Source of the DNA: Bufo bufo
Lineage: Eukaryota; Chordata; Amphibia; Anura; Bufonidae
Direction: 5' to 3'
Assembly (NCBI RefSeq): GCF_905171765.1
Contig: NC_053392.1
Coordinates: 106,194,220 to 106,258,219, forward strand
Length of the DNA: 64,000 nt
Positions within the stretch are counted from its first letter, which is position 1. Each line of letters opens with the position of its first letter. Positions 22,423-34,800 of the stretch are shown here, in pieces. The notes under the pieces were generated by a model. It was not told the DNA's origin. It searched no databases and saw nothing but the letters and a program-made list of their open reading frames with translations. The position numbers were made by a program, and so were the translations under genes.

Positions 22423-22953
22423 GTCTGCTCAGGAGCTGTATACACAATTGGTGGGATATTTGTAATCAAGCCTATTTGCAAAGTTGCCTCATTTCTATTT
22501 TTTCCTTTTTTTAGTTTAGATGTTTTACAGCAATAAAATGGATTGTAAGCACACACATACAGTAAGCGACTCTATCTGAAAGATACTGTATAAAGAGGAA
22601 CAGACTAACAATCTTGACAAACACATTGTGATGACTTCTCTTTCACTTCATGGGCTTATTCTTGTGAAACTACCTGACTTTTAAAGCCACATGTTCAGCA
22701 TTGTCAACGTAAGCAATAAACTGAAGCCTGATCTGAAGTGTCTAGTTTCCTTTTATTGCACGGTGGATTGCATTCTCATTCATAACTTCTGCTTTGCTGC
22801 TTGTAACAATTTTACAGTGTCTTAACTGTTAGAAACCTGTAGGCTGGAAATCCAATGAAACATTGCAGACACGTGGCACACAGTAGTGTTGGCCCACGCA
22901 GGTTATTTATGGCTTGTGATGTTTTTGCAGTACTAATAGGCTAGCCCTAAGTA
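22423..22953. other. Unassigned region
   Basis: No gene or repeat boundaries recognised apart from the TAAGTA target (22948-22953) of the next element. Confidence 0.4.
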
Positions 22954-23744
22954 CATGCCTCCCAATTGTCCCTCTTATGGAGGGAAAGTCCCACTTTTTG
23001 ACCCAAGTCCCTCTGTCCCTCTTTGCTCCTTAAGGCTACACGACATGTGTTGCACGAAATTTTGTCGCAGCAATGTCGCACGACAATTTTTATAATAATA
23101 GTCTATGGGGTCGTACTGCAACATGCTGCGACATAACAGTAGCAAAAAATCCATCCAAGATGGATTTTTCTGCGACTGCCGTGTCGCAGTTGCAACATGT
23201 CACATGTCGCAGTGCGACACCATAGACTATCATTATAAAAATTGTCGTGCGACATCAATGTCGCGCGACACATGTTGCAGTGTAGTTGTGCCCTATGTGT
23301 GACAATAAGTCACGCGACACATGTCAACGTGTAGCCCTAGCCTAAATGTCTCTCTTTTTGACCTGGGCAATCAATGCATAAATGTTCATTAATAAATTAA
23401 CTAAATTGTTGCTTATTAAAGAGTCTGTATGGTTTCTACCTGTATATTAGACCATAACTTCATTATTTTGCGCAATTTCTACCTTTAACTATCTATAATG
23501 TGATGATTTATGTGCTAATATTATTAAAGCGCAAGAAAAAAATTGTCCCAGGTGCTCCACATGTTGTAAAAAAATAAAGGAACTTACACTCACCTAACTG
23601 ACCCCCAGCTGCGGCAGTTGTAATGGGGGTCAGTAATTATGCTTTGGGCGGAGTTAGAGGCGGGGCCTAGTATGGAAAAAATTGCCGCAATGCGTGTCGG
23701 CATATATTGTGCCTCTTTGCGATTTTCAAAAGTTGGGAGGTATG
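22954..23744. mobile_element. DNA element with CAT(A/G)CCTCCCAA ends, interrupted by a MITE
   Basis: Left CATGCCTCCCAATTGTCCC and right CAAAAGTTGGGAGGTATG are inverted. TAAGTA lies on both sides (22948-22953 and 23745-23750). It has internal CTCTTTTTGAC-type motifs but no ORF. The superfamily is not assigned. The MITE at 23034-23336 lies inside its left part. Confidence 0.65.
23034..23336. mobile_element. GGCTACACG-ended MITE rich in GTCGC motifs
   Basis: Left GGCTACACGACATGTGTTGC, right ACATGTCAACGTGTAGCC. TAA precedes it (23031-23033). The interior is a foldback: TGTCGCACGACAATTTTTAT pairs with ATAAAAATTGTCGTGCGACA (23222-23255), and ATAGTCTATGG pairs with CCATAGACTAT. It has Harbinger-like structure. 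Confidence 0.75.
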
Positions 23745-23750
23745 TAAGTA

Positions 23751-23997
23751 CAGCATCGGAATGTTTGTCTGGTTCAGTAATCTCCAAACTCTTTATAATG
23801 GGGGCGCAGTCTGTTCCAGCCGTACAAGTGATGACTCGGTAAACAGGTCTCTAATAGGGTTCTGTTTAGTCTGGCCATAACTATATTTTCACTTCAGAAA
23901 ATTTTGTTTCCCTAGGGCCATCTATATAGATGCTGGGCTGCTGTGCCTATGGGTAAATCCAGCCTTGGCTCTGGTATTTCTCCAGCAAGACATGCAA
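23751..23997. other. Unassigned region
   Basis: No supported feature. Confidence 0.4.
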
Positions 23998-24298
23998 TAA
24001 ACTGTTTCCGTGTTCCGTGCCTGAGAGCGGTCCGTGGTAACCCGGCTGGGATTCCTGCTGACAGCAGGAATGCACAGTGTCATTGGTTGCTATGACGCCG
24101 TGCGCTTCATGCCGCTGCTGCTGTACAGTGATACATTCATATAGATCATACGAGTGTATCACTGTACAGCAGCGGCGGCATGAAGCGCACGGCGTCATAG
24201 CAACCAATGATGCCGTGCACTCCTGCTGTTAGCAGGAATCCCGGCCGGGTTACCACGGACCGCTGTCGGCCGTGGAACACGGCCGTGTGCATTCGGCC
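23998..24298. mobile_element. Near-perfect palindromic MITE
   Basis: GAGCGGTCCGTGGTAACCC (from 24025) pairs with GGGTTACCACGGACCGCT (24247-24264). GACGCCGTGCGCTTCATGCC pairs with its complement at 24174-24198. The centre is near 24141 (GTATCACTGTACAGCAGC with GCTGCTGTACAGTGATAC). The right end ATTCGGCC is followed by TTA (24299-24301). The left end is worn. Harbinger-like. Confidence 0.75.
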
Positions 24299-24301
24299 TT
24301 A

Positions 24302-24566
24302 AACTGAGTCTGTCACCAGTGACATCAGGAGGGGCTGAGAAAGAGAGAAGAGTGGGGCTTGAGTTCAACGAGAGCAACGGGGTCACCCTTGTGGCACTTA
24401 AGCCTCATTTGAATATTACTACAAGATGGAACGTATCAGCAGTGGAGTCACAGATATACAAACCAGGGGCAATGTAATTAGGTGGAGGAAACAGATTGGA
24501 CACTGCCCTTGGTTACATAGGGATGTCACTGGTACCAGACTCCTTGTAATTGTTATACAGGTGGTT
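24302..24566. other. Left flank of the Ngaro element
   Basis: No feature recognised. The sequence stops matching the right Ngaro repeat upstream of 24567. Confidence 0.4.
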
Positions 24567-24755
24567 AAGTGAGGCCGGACAGAGCCGCAGGATCAGGGGA
24601 GGCCGGCATGAGGGGTTTGGGTGGGGAGAGGACTGGGCTAGGATAGGGTTAAGCTGGATGTGAGGTGGGGAGTGGCCAGAGAGGGGGCGGGCGTCCGGGC
24701 TGTTGATCAGAAAGGAAGGCAGTGGAAAGGGCGGCATTTTAGGAGAGCAGGAGAC
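24567..24755 (+). repeat. Ngaro direct repeat A1
   Basis: 189 bp from AAGTGAGGCCGGACAGAGCC to GGAGAGCAGGAGAC. The second copy starts at 40080, is interrupted by the Gypsy at 40182 and resumes to 47851. There are only scattered differences (for example AGGCGG against AGGTGG, GAACGGGCGCC against GAAAGGGCGGC). Confidence 0.9.
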
Positions 24756-24801
24756 TCACATCAGCAGCAGCATCACATCAGCAGCAGCATCACATACTGC
24801 C

Positions 24802-26570
24802 ATGGCTGAAGCAGTGGAGGCGATGCTGCGGCGCTTGCGTGAGGCGGCGGATTCCAGGGGCCCTGGATGGTTAAAGCAGCAGGTGAACGCTTTATTAGGG
24901 GGGGGGGGGCGGAGGTGGGTACAGCTAGCCCAACTCCACCAGCTAGACGGCCGCGGCGGGTACGGCCGCCGGCGCGCCTAAGCCCTGATTTACCCCCCCG
25001 GGTCCGGCGCCGTGTCAGGAGCCCCTCAGGGGACCCTTCACGCCGGGAGGCTTCCAGCCTTACCTCTCCTGCAGCCTCCTGGCGTGGGAGGAATCCACGT
25101 GTCCGGCGGGACCCAGCGGCTGCAGAGGGGACCTCTCAGTCCACGGCAGCGGCAGTCAGGGATTCAGGACCGGGTGCTGCGGGATCCCCTTCCGTCAGAG
25201 GGAGGAGGAGGCCTGCTCTGCGGGGGAGTAGTGGCAGCAGCAGAGACGACAGCGGGGCTGCGCAGGCAGTTATTGGAGCCCGGCGCAGGCCCTCACAGGT
25301 TGGCCCCCAAGCAGTGGCATACGAGGCTGTGCCTGGCGGAGCCAGTAGCGGGCACAGGCCTCGCCAAGATCATCGTCAGTTAGTGGACGAGGACGAGGTT
25401 GCTTTTGCGGGGTCCCGGTCCCAGAGCAGGCCTCTTGGGCGCGAAGATATGGGGGCAGAGCATCACGGGGCTGCGCATCTTGGCGGAAGGGATGTTCGCA
25501 GGCCTCTTTTGGAAGACGGACAGCTTGCGGCTGGTCCTGACGGCCTAGATGTGAGGGAGCTTCCCAGGGTCCTGTCCAACGCACCCAGCGTGGCCTCAGC
25601 TGGGGTGCTGCCGCCGTCTGAAGCAAGTGATCAAGCGAGGACCATGCCGGTTGATCCAGGAGCCATGCGACAGGAGTCAGGACCTTCGGTTGCTGTGTTC
25701 ACAGCGCCTGGGCAGCTTGGTGAGACATCCATGGGATCATTGCTTTCCATACTTCAAGGGTCAGGTAGTTTGGGTGGGAGCAATAGCACTATTATTGGTG
25801 GTTTGGGACGCTTGTTATGTGGCCTAGCCAGGGTTAGTCCAGATGGGGGGGTTAGGTGCAGCCCCCTTACAGGCATTGGGATTGGGGACGGGGGGTTGTA
25901 CTGAGGATGAGGATAGGCCCAGGTTGGATGATGCTGCCAAAGGGGAAGTGTACGTGTGTTTTGAAGGTCCCCTGGGAGCACATTTCAAGACTGAGGTACA
26001 GGAAAAAATTTGGCGGGGTGAATATGTAGAAATTTTCTCTCTCCTTCCGTTAGAGCGTTTCAATCTAGATGTAGTAAAGAAGGATGGGGTCAGGAAAGAG
26101 GAAGATGATAAGCGTCGTTTTCGCCTGATACCGCGGACGTTTGGTAATTGGCTGCAGGCCTTTGCCATCCTGGCGAGTGTGATTGGGGAAAGTCTCTTGA
26201 TTGCTGTTCCCCCCTTTTTTGTTACCTGGACACAATTGGGGAAGCTTATCGGGTGTATGGCGGTTCTGGGTAGTTGCAGTATGACGAACAATTCCGTCAA
26301 CGGAAAGCCGTTAGCCCTACCATGAGATGGGACCATAAGGATATAGCCTTATGGATGCGAGTTACGGCACCCGCAAGGACTAGTCAGTCCTTTCGGAGTG
26401 AGTCAGGGGGGGCAGCCCAGTCTTCGGGGACAGTGCCAGTTGGTAAGGGCTTCTGCTTCCTTTTTAACGAAGGAAGTTGTAAATTTGGACAGAAATGTAG
26501 ATTTAGGCATGAGTGCTCCGTGTGTGGAGGCGGCCATGGGGCCAACAGGTGTTTTAGAGGTGGTAGATAG
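24802..26570 (+). pseudogene. Ngaro ORF1, Gag-like with CCCH and CCHC zinc motifs, frameshifted
   Basis: The start is ATG at 24802 in good context (GCCATGG). The first frame (MAEAVEAMLRRLREAADS) breaks at a 12-G run (24898-24909). The reading then continues in an Arg/Pro/Gly-rich frame to 25904, breaks again near a six-G run (25890-25895), and passes through frames 25843-26325 and 26274-26570. The C-terminus has a CCCH finger (GKGFCFLFNEGSCKFGQKC, His four residues on) directly followed by a knuckle CSVCGGGHGANRC. It presumably binds the element's RNA. Both breaks near G runs look like small indels, whether real or sequencing error. Confidence 0.75.
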
Positions 26571-28173
26571 AGAGGGGGTGATGGGTTTGCAAAAGGGACG
26601 GACTCCGGTACGGGTGGAAAGGATGGGGGATTATCTAAGTAGATACCCTAACAGAGAAGTGGCAGAGTTTCTACGTTTGGGTTTTGAGTTTGGTTTTCAT
26701 ATTCCCTCTCACCCGTTACCTGTGGTGGAGACGCTCGGCATTAGAATTCCCGGATATTGTGTCAGAAAAATTAGCCAAAGAAGTTTCTTTGGGATGGATG
26801 GATGGTCCGTTCGTTACGCCGCCCATGAGTCATTTGTGTATCTCCCCTCTGGGTTTGGTCCCTAAAAAGGAGCCTAATAAATTTAGGCTTATACATCATT
26901 TATCCTTCCCTAAGGGCGCGTCGGTTAACGCGGGCATAGACCCCGAGCTCTGTTCCGTGGTTTATGCTTCCTTTGACACGGCTGTTGAGTGGGTGAGAAG
27001 GTTAGGACCGGGTATCTTATTGGCAAAATCTGACATCGAATCTGCATTCCGGCTGTTACCGATTCACCCGGATAGTATATATTTGCTGGGTTGTTTTTGG
27101 AATGGCGGTTATTTTGTGGACAGGTGCTTGCCAATGGGCTGTTCAGTGTCTTGTGCATATTTTGAGCGTTTCAGTTCGTTTTTGGAGTGGGTAGTTGTTC
27201 AGGAATCGGGTTGCTTATCTATTCTTCACTACCTAGACGATTTTCTGTGTTTAGGGCCGGGAGGATCTAGAGTTTGTGCCTTGCTCTTATCTACGTTGCA
27301 ATCCGTTTTTGAGTGGTTTGGGGTTCCACTGGCGGTGGAAAAACTGTGGGGCCTACAACGGAGTTAAGTTTTCTGGGGATAGTCATCGACACCCTGCGCA
27401 TGGAATGTAGACTGCCGGAGGACAAGGTGTTGGATTTGAGGGCAGGGGTAGCGGCCGCATTGAGGGCAAAGAAGATTCGCCTGCGGGATTTACAGTCTTT
27501 GCTGGGCAAATTGAATTTTGCCTGTCGCATTCTCCCCATGGGCCGCATCTTTAGTAGGAGGTTGGCTTCCGCGACCGGGGGTATTGTGGCTTCACACCAT
27601 TTTATCAGGCTGGGCGGGGAGCTGAAAGGGGATCTCAGGGTGTGGGATTCGTTTCTGCAGAATTTTAACGGCAGGGCACTAGTTATGGGTGGGGTTCTTG
27701 ATAGTTTTGATTTTGATTTGTTTACTGATGCTGCAGGCAGGGTTGGTTTTGGGGTGTACTGCAATGGACAGTGGTGCGCAGGCGAGTGGCCAGAATCCTG
27801 GGTATTAAATGGCTGGGTAAAAAATGTGGCGTTGTTGGAGCTCTTTCCAATGTTGCTGGCGGTTTCGCTGTGGGGTGAGAAGTTTAGGGACCGGAAGGTT
27901 AGGTTTCATTGTGACAACTTAGGTGTAGTGCAAGCTATCAATGGTTTGACTGCCTCTTCTCCCCCGGTGATTCGTTTGTTGCAATGTTTGGTCCTTATGT
28001 GTCTCTCTCTTAATGCTTGGGTGGTGGCGGTGCATGTGGCAGGGTCTTCTAATGGTATCGCTGACGCACTTTCTCATTTACAGTGGGAGCGGTTTCGGCG
28101 GTTGGCCCCAGATGCGAGTCCAGACGGGTTGGTGTGTCCAGTGTCGCTGTGGGAGATCTTGGAGGTACAGTAG
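26571..28173 (+). pseudogene. Ngaro reverse transcriptase and RNase H, frameshifted
   Basis: The frame from about 26570 carries MGDYLSRYPNREVAEFL, a typical start of the DIRS/Ngaro RT region. It shifts near 26735 into the frame to 27367 with the RT core: PLGLVPKKEPNKFRLIHHL, LAKSDIESAFRLLPI (first catalytic Asp) and ILHYLDDFLCLG (YLDD box). Another shift near 27330 leads to 27313-28173, RNase H: LFTDAAGRVGFGVY (Asp), NVALLELFPMLLAV (Glu), FHCDNLGVVQAI (Asp) and NGIADALS (Asp). All RNase H acids are present. The enzyme would copy the RNA into DNA for recombinase-mediated integration. At least two frameshifts make this copy defective. Confidence 0.85.
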
Positions 28174-28883
28174 GGGATCTGTTGCGGGCATCTTTAAGTG
28201 AGAGCACCTGGAGGGCATATGATAAGGCCTGGAGCGCTTGGCAACGGTGGTGTCATGACCTGGGGGTCGAGGTGATGGGTGGGGAAATTCCGTTATTGCT
28301 CTTCATTGGTCATGTGAAGGAGCAGGGATGGTCGGCTGCGCAGGTGAATAGTTGCATGGCAGGGTTTGCATTTGGGTTCAAATTGCGTAATTCCCCAGAT
28401 GTCACTAAGTCCTTTTTGGTGCGACAGGTGTTAAAAGGGTATAGGAGATTTCAGCGGGTACGTGACACTCGTCTGCCGGTGTCTTTTTCTCTGTTGCTTC
28501 AGTTGGGCGAGCAAGTTGCCTTGGTATGCCATTCGGATTCGGAAGTGAGGTTATTTAGATTAGCGTTTGCTATGGCCTTTTTCTGGGCGTTTCGGTTAGA
28601 GGAGTTAGTATGTAGTAGTGTGAGTCGTGAAGATGGTTTGAGCGGGGAGCATGTAGTTTTGTATGCCGACAGGGTGGTAATTTATCTTTGTTTTTCCAAA
28701 ACGGATCAGGAGGGTAAAGGGCAGTATATAACATTGTTTGAGGTACCAGGATGTTTGTTGTGTCCAGTTCAGTGTTTGCGGGACTTCCGGATGGAGTCTG
28801 GGGTTAGTACCAGCCCGCTTCTCAAACATGCGGATGGATCCTTCTTGTCAAGGTTTCAATTTCTGGCAGTGTTTAAGAAGTAA
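28083..28883 (+). pseudogene. Ngaro tyrosine recombinase, N-terminal part, split by the satellite array
   Basis: The frame overlaps the end of RNase H. The domain proper starts near GDLLRASLSESTWRAYDKAW (SAM-like core-binding helices). The first catalytic Arg is in FFWAFRLEELV (about 28590) and a Lys lies in the beta-hairpin region (FSKTDQEGKG). The frame reaches FLAVFKK and stops two codons into the inserted array. The remaining catalytic block is at 38804-38984, 9.9 kb away. Ngaro uses this enzyme in place of an integrase. Removing the array and one copy of the 14-bp duplication would rejoin the frame, so the insertion hit a gene that was open at this point. Confidence 0.88.
28868..28881 (+). 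repeat. 14-bp target duplication, left copy
   Basis: AGTGTTTAAGAAGT is present here and again at 38804-38817, immediately outside both ends of the 523-bp array. Confidence 0.93.
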
Positions 28884-31800
28884 ATAAGGGGTTGGGTCAG
28901 CACAACCTGCCTGTAGGTGCAGATCGCAATGGCGAAATACATATACAAACGGAAAATGCAAATGTGATCGCACACTACATCCAGCACTCTGCCCTCCATG
29001 CTGGACGAGACATTGGTTTATATTTTGGCCAAAGCATAGTAAGCCACTCACCGCGTCAAGGCTGTCTCATGAGTGGTCCCTAACTCTTGTTCCTACCTGT
29101 TCATGGGCCATGACAGCCACATAAAATCCAGGGAATGCAGGTCAGCATGCAAGCCAAGTACACTTTGCTTGTAACCCCGTCCGGTGCCATTACAGCTTTC
29201 ATCGGATCCAGGGATGCAAGTACCAACATGCATGCTGAACCCACCATATACTTCTCCTGGAGCCAAATGGCCAATGGTAGGCTCTATACAAGCAGACTCA
29301 GTTTTATACTGACTTTAAAACCAGCCTCAAGGACAGATTAACTGGTCAGGTGTGCAATGACTCCAAGGAGATCGCCACGCCTCCAATATATACTACAAAG
29401 AAAAAAATAAGGGGTTGGGTCAGCACAACCTGCCTGTAGGTGCAGATCGCAATGGCGAAATACATATACAAACGGAAAATGCAAATGTGATCGCACACTA
29501 CATCCAGCACTCTGCCCTCCATGCTGGACGAGACATTGGTTATATTTTGGCCAAAGCATAGTAAGCCACTCACCGCGTCAAGGCTGTCTCATGAGTGGTC
29601 CCTAACTCTTGTTCCTACCTGTTCATGGGCCATGACAGCCACATAAAATCCAGGGAATGCAGGTCAGCATGCAAGCCAAGTACACTTTGCTTGTAACCCC
29701 GTCCGGTGCCATTACAGCTTTCATCGGATCCAGGGATGCAAGTACCAACATGCATGCTGAACCCACCATATACTTCTCCTGGAGCCAAATGGCCAATGGT
29801 AGGCTCTATACAAGCAGACTCAGTTTTATACTGACTTTAAAACCAGCCTCAAGGACAGATTAACTGGTCAGGTGTGCAATGACTCCAAGGAGATCGCCAC
29901 GCCTCCAATATATACTACAAAGAAAAAAATAAGGGGTTGGGTCAGCACAACCTGCCTGTAGGTGCAGATCGCAATGGCGAAATACATATACAAACGGAAA
30001 ATGCAAATGTGATCGCACACTACATCCAGCACTCTGCCCTCCATGCTGGACGAGACATTGGTTTATATTTTGGCCAAAGCATAGTAAGCCACTCACCGCG
30101 TCAAGGCTGTCTCATGAGTGGTCCCTAACTCTTGTTCCTACCTGTTCATGGGCCATGACAGCCACATAAAATCCAGGGAATGCAGGTCAGCATGCAAGCC
30201 AAGTACACTTTGCTTGTAACCCCGTCCGGTGCCATTACAGCTTTCATCGGATCCAGGGATGCAAGTACCAACATGCATGCTGAACCCACCATATACTTCT
30301 CCTGGAGCCAAATGGCCAATGGTAGGCTCTATACAAGCAGACTCAGTTTTATACTGACTTTAAAACCAGCCTCAAGGACAGATTAACTGGTCAGGTGTGC
30401 AATGACTCCAAGGAGATCGCCACGCCTCCAATATATACTACAAAGAAAAAAATAAGGGGTTGGGTCAGCACAACCTGCCTGTAGGTGCAGATCGCAATGG
30501 CGAAATACATATACAAACGGAAAATGCAAATGTGATCGCACACTACATCCAGCACTCTGCCCTCCATGCTGGACGAGACATTGGTTTATATTTTGGCCAA
30601 AGCATAGTAAGCCACTCACCGCGTCAAGGCTGTCTCATGAGTGGTCCCTAACTCTTGTTCCTACCTGTTCATGGGCCATGACAGCCACATAAAATCCAGG
30701 GAATGCAGGTCAGCATGCAAGCCAAGTACACTTTGCTTGTAACCCCGTCCGGTGCCATTACAGCTTTCATCGGATCCAGGGATGCAAGTACCAACATGCA
30801 TGCTGAACCCACCATATACTTCTCCTGGAGCCAAATGGCCAATGGTAGGCTCTATACAAGCAGACTCAGTTTTATACTGACTTTAAAACCAGCCTCAAGG
30901 ACAGATTAACTGGTCAGGTGTGCAATGACTCCAAGGAGATCGCCACGCCTCCAATATATACTACAAAGAAAAAAATAAGGGGTTGGGTCAGCACAACCTG
31001 CCTGTAGGTGCAGATCGCAATGGCGAAATACATATACAAACGGAAAATGCTAATGTGATCGCACACTACATCCAGCACTCTGCCCTCCATGCTGGACGAG
31101 ACATTGGTTTATATTTTGGCCAAAGCATAGTAAGCCACTCACCGCGTCAAGGCTGTCTCATGAGTGGTCCCTAACTCTTGTTCCTACCTGTTCATGGGCC
31201 ATGACAGCCACATAAAATCCAGGGAATGCAGGTCAGCATGCAAGCCAAGTACACTTTGCTTGTAACCCCGTCCGGTGCCATTACAGCTTTCATCGGATCC
31301 AGGGATGCAAGTACCAACATGCATGCTGAACCCACCATATACTTCTCCTGGAGCCAAATGGCCAATGGTAGGCTCTATACAAGCAGACTCAGTTTTATAC
31401 TGACTTTAAAACCAGCCTCAAGGACAGATTAACTGGTCAGGTGTGCAATGACTCCAAGGAGATCGCCACGCCTCCAATATATACTACAAAGAAAAAAATA
31501 AGGGGTTGGGTCAGCACAACCTGCCTGTAGGTGCAGATCGCAATGGCGAAATACATATACAAACGGAAAATGCAAATGTGATCGCACACTACATCCAGCA
31601 CTCTGCCCTCCATGCTGGACGAGACATTGGTTTATATTTTGGCCAAAGCATAGTAAGCCACTCACCGCGTCAAGGCTGTCTCATGAGTGGTCCCTAACTC
31701 TTGTTCCTACCTGTTCATGGGCCATGACAGCCACATAAAATCCAGGGAATGCAGGTCAGCATGCAAGCCAAGTACACTTTGCTTGAAACCCCGTCCGGTG

Positions 31801-34800
31801 CCATTACAGCTTTCATCGGATCCAGGGATGCAAGTACCAACATGCATGCTGAACCCACCATATACTTCTCCTGGAGCCAAATGGCCAATGGTAGGCTCTA
31901 TACAAGCAGACTCAGTTTTATACTGACTTTAAAACCAGCCTCAAGGACAGATTAACTGGTCAGGTGTGCAATGACTCCAAGGAGATCGCCACGCCTCCAA
32001 TATATACTACAAAGAAAAAAATAAGGGGTTGGGTCAGCACAACCTGCCTGTAGGTGCAGATCGCAATGGCGAAATACATATACAAACGGAAAATGCAAAT
32101 GTGATCGCACACTACATCCAGCACTCTGCCCTCCATGCTGGACGAGACATTGGTTTATATTTTGGCCAAAGCATAGTAAGCCACTCACCGCGTCAAGGCT
32201 GTCTCATGAGTGGTCCCTAACTCTTGTTCCTACCTGTTCATGGGCCATGACAGCCACATAAAATCCAGGGAATGCAGGTCAGCATGCAAGCCAAGTACAA
32301 GCAAAGTGTACTTGGCTTGCATGCTGACCTGCATTCCCTGGATTTTATGTGGCTGTCATGGCCCATGAACAGGTAGGAACAAGAGTTAGGGACCACTCAT
32401 GAGACAGCCTTGACGCGGTGAGTGGCTTACTATGCTTTGGCCAAAATATAAACCAATGTCTCGTCCAGCATGGAGGGCAGAGTGCTGGATGTAGTGTGCG
32501 ATCACATTTGCATTTTCCGTTTGTATATGTATTTCGCCATTGCGATCTGCACCTACAGGCAGGTTGTGCTGACCCAACCCCTTATTTTTTTCTTTGTAGT
32601 ATATATTGGAGGCGTGGCGATCTCCTTGGAGTCATTGCACACCTGACCAGTTAATCTGTCCTTGAGGCTGGTTTTAAAGTCAGTATAAAACTGAGTCTGC
32701 TTGTATAGAGCCTACCATTGGCCATTTGGCTCCAGGAGAAGTATATGGTGGGTTCAGCATGCATGTTGGTACTTGCATCCCTGGATCCGATGAAAGCTGT
32801 AATGGCACCGGACGGGGTTACAAGCAAAGTGTACTTGGCTTGCATGCTGACCTGCATTCCCTGGATTTTATGTGGCTGTCATGGCCCATGAACAGGTAGG
32901 AACAAGAGTTAGGGACCACTCATGAGACAGCCTTGACGCGGTGAGTGGCTTACTATGCTTTGGCCAAAATATAAACCAATGTCTCGTCCAGCATGGAGGG
33001 CAGAGTGCTGGATGTAGTGTGCGATCACATTTGCGTTTTCCGTTTGTATATGTATTTCGCCATTGCGATCTGCACCTACAGGCAGGTTGTGCTGGCCCAA
33101 CCCCTTATTTTTTTCTTTGTAGTATATATTGGAGGCGTGGCGATCTCCTTGGAGTCATTGCACACCTGACCAGTTAATCTGTCCTTGAGGCTGGTTTTAA
33201 AGTCAGTATAAAACTGAGTCTGCTTGTATAGAGCCTACCATTGGCCATTTGGCTCCAGGAGAAGTATATGGTGGGTTCAGCATGCATGTTGGTACTTGCA
33301 TCCCTGGATCCGATGAAAGCTGTAATGGCACCGGACGGGGTTACAAGCAAAGTGTACTTGGCTTGCATGCTGACCTGCATTCCCTGGATTTTATGTGGCT
33401 GTCATGGCCCATGAACAGGTAGGAACAAGAGTTAGGGACCACTCATGAGACAGCCTTGACGCGGTGAGTGGCTTACTATGCTTTGGCCAAAATATAAACC
33501 AATGTCTCATCCAGCATGGAGGGCAGAGTGCTGGATGTAGTGTGCGATCACATTTGCATTTTCCGTTTGTATATGTATTTCGCCATTGCGATCTGCACCT
33601 ACAGGCAGGTTGTGCTGACCCAACCCCTTATTTTTTTCTTTGTAGTATATATTGGAGGCGTGGCGATCTCCTTGGAGTCATTGCACACCTGACCAGTTAA
33701 TCTGTCCTTGAGGCTGGTTTTAAAGTCAGTATAAAACTGAGTCTGCTTGTATAGAGCCTACCATTGGCCATTTGGCTCCAGGAGAAGTATATGGTGGGTT
33801 CAGCATGCATGTTGGTACTTGCATCCCTGGATCCGATGAAAGCTGTAATGGCACCGGACGGGGTTACAAGCAAAGTGTACTTGGCTTGCATGCTGACCTG
33901 CATTCCCTGGATTTTATGTGGCTGTCATGGCCCATGAACAGGTAGGAACAAGAGTTAGGGACCACTCATGAGACAGCCTTGACGCGGTGAGTGGCTTACT
34001 ATGCTTTGGCCAAAATATAAACCAATGTCTCGTCCAGCATGGAGGGCAGAGTGCTGGATGTAGTGTGCGATCACATTTGCATTTTCCGTTTGTATATGTA
34101 TTTCGCCATTGCGATCTGCACCTACAGGCAGGTTGTGCTGACCCAACCCCTTATTTTTTTCTTTGTAGTATATATTGGAGGCGTGGCGATCTCCTTGGAG
34201 TCATTGCACACCTGACCAGTTAATCTGTCCTTGAGGCTGGTTTTAAAGTCAGTATAAAACTGAGTCTGCTTGTATAGAGCCTACCATTGGCCATTTGGCT
34301 CCAGGAGAAGTATATGGTGGGTTCAGCATGCATGTTGGTACTTGCATCCCTGGATCCGATGAAAGCTGTAATGGCACCGGACGGGGTTACAAGCAAAGTG
34401 TACTTGGCTTGCATGCTGACCTGCATTCCCTGGATTTTATGTGGCTGTCATGGCCCATGAACAGGTAGGAACAAGAGTTAGGGACCACTCATGAGACAGC
34501 CTTGACGCGGTGAGTGGCTTACTATGCTTTGGCCAAAATATAAACCAATGTCTCGTCCAGCATGGAGGGCAGAGTGCTGGATGTAGTGTGCGATCACATT
34601 TGCATTTTCCGTTTGTATATGTATTTCGCCATTGCGATCTGCACCTACAGGCAGGTTGTGCTGACCCAACCCCTTATTTTTTTCTTTGTAGTATATATTG
34701 GAGGCGTGGCGATCTCCTTGGAGTCATTGCACACCTGACCAGTTAATCTGTCCTTGAGGCTGGTTTTAAAGTCAGTATAAAACTGAGTCTGCTTGTATAG

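Noticed and set aside
25270..25626. Minus-strand ORF opposite Ngaro ORF1
   Set aside because: Shadow of a GC-rich, Arg/Pro-rich coding strand.
28882..29404. Hammerhead ribozyme or tRNA-derived promoter in the 523-bp unit
   Set aside because: I looked for the hammerhead core (CTGATGA ... GAAA) and for A/B boxes on both strands by eye and saw no convincing match. A covariance-model search would be decisive.
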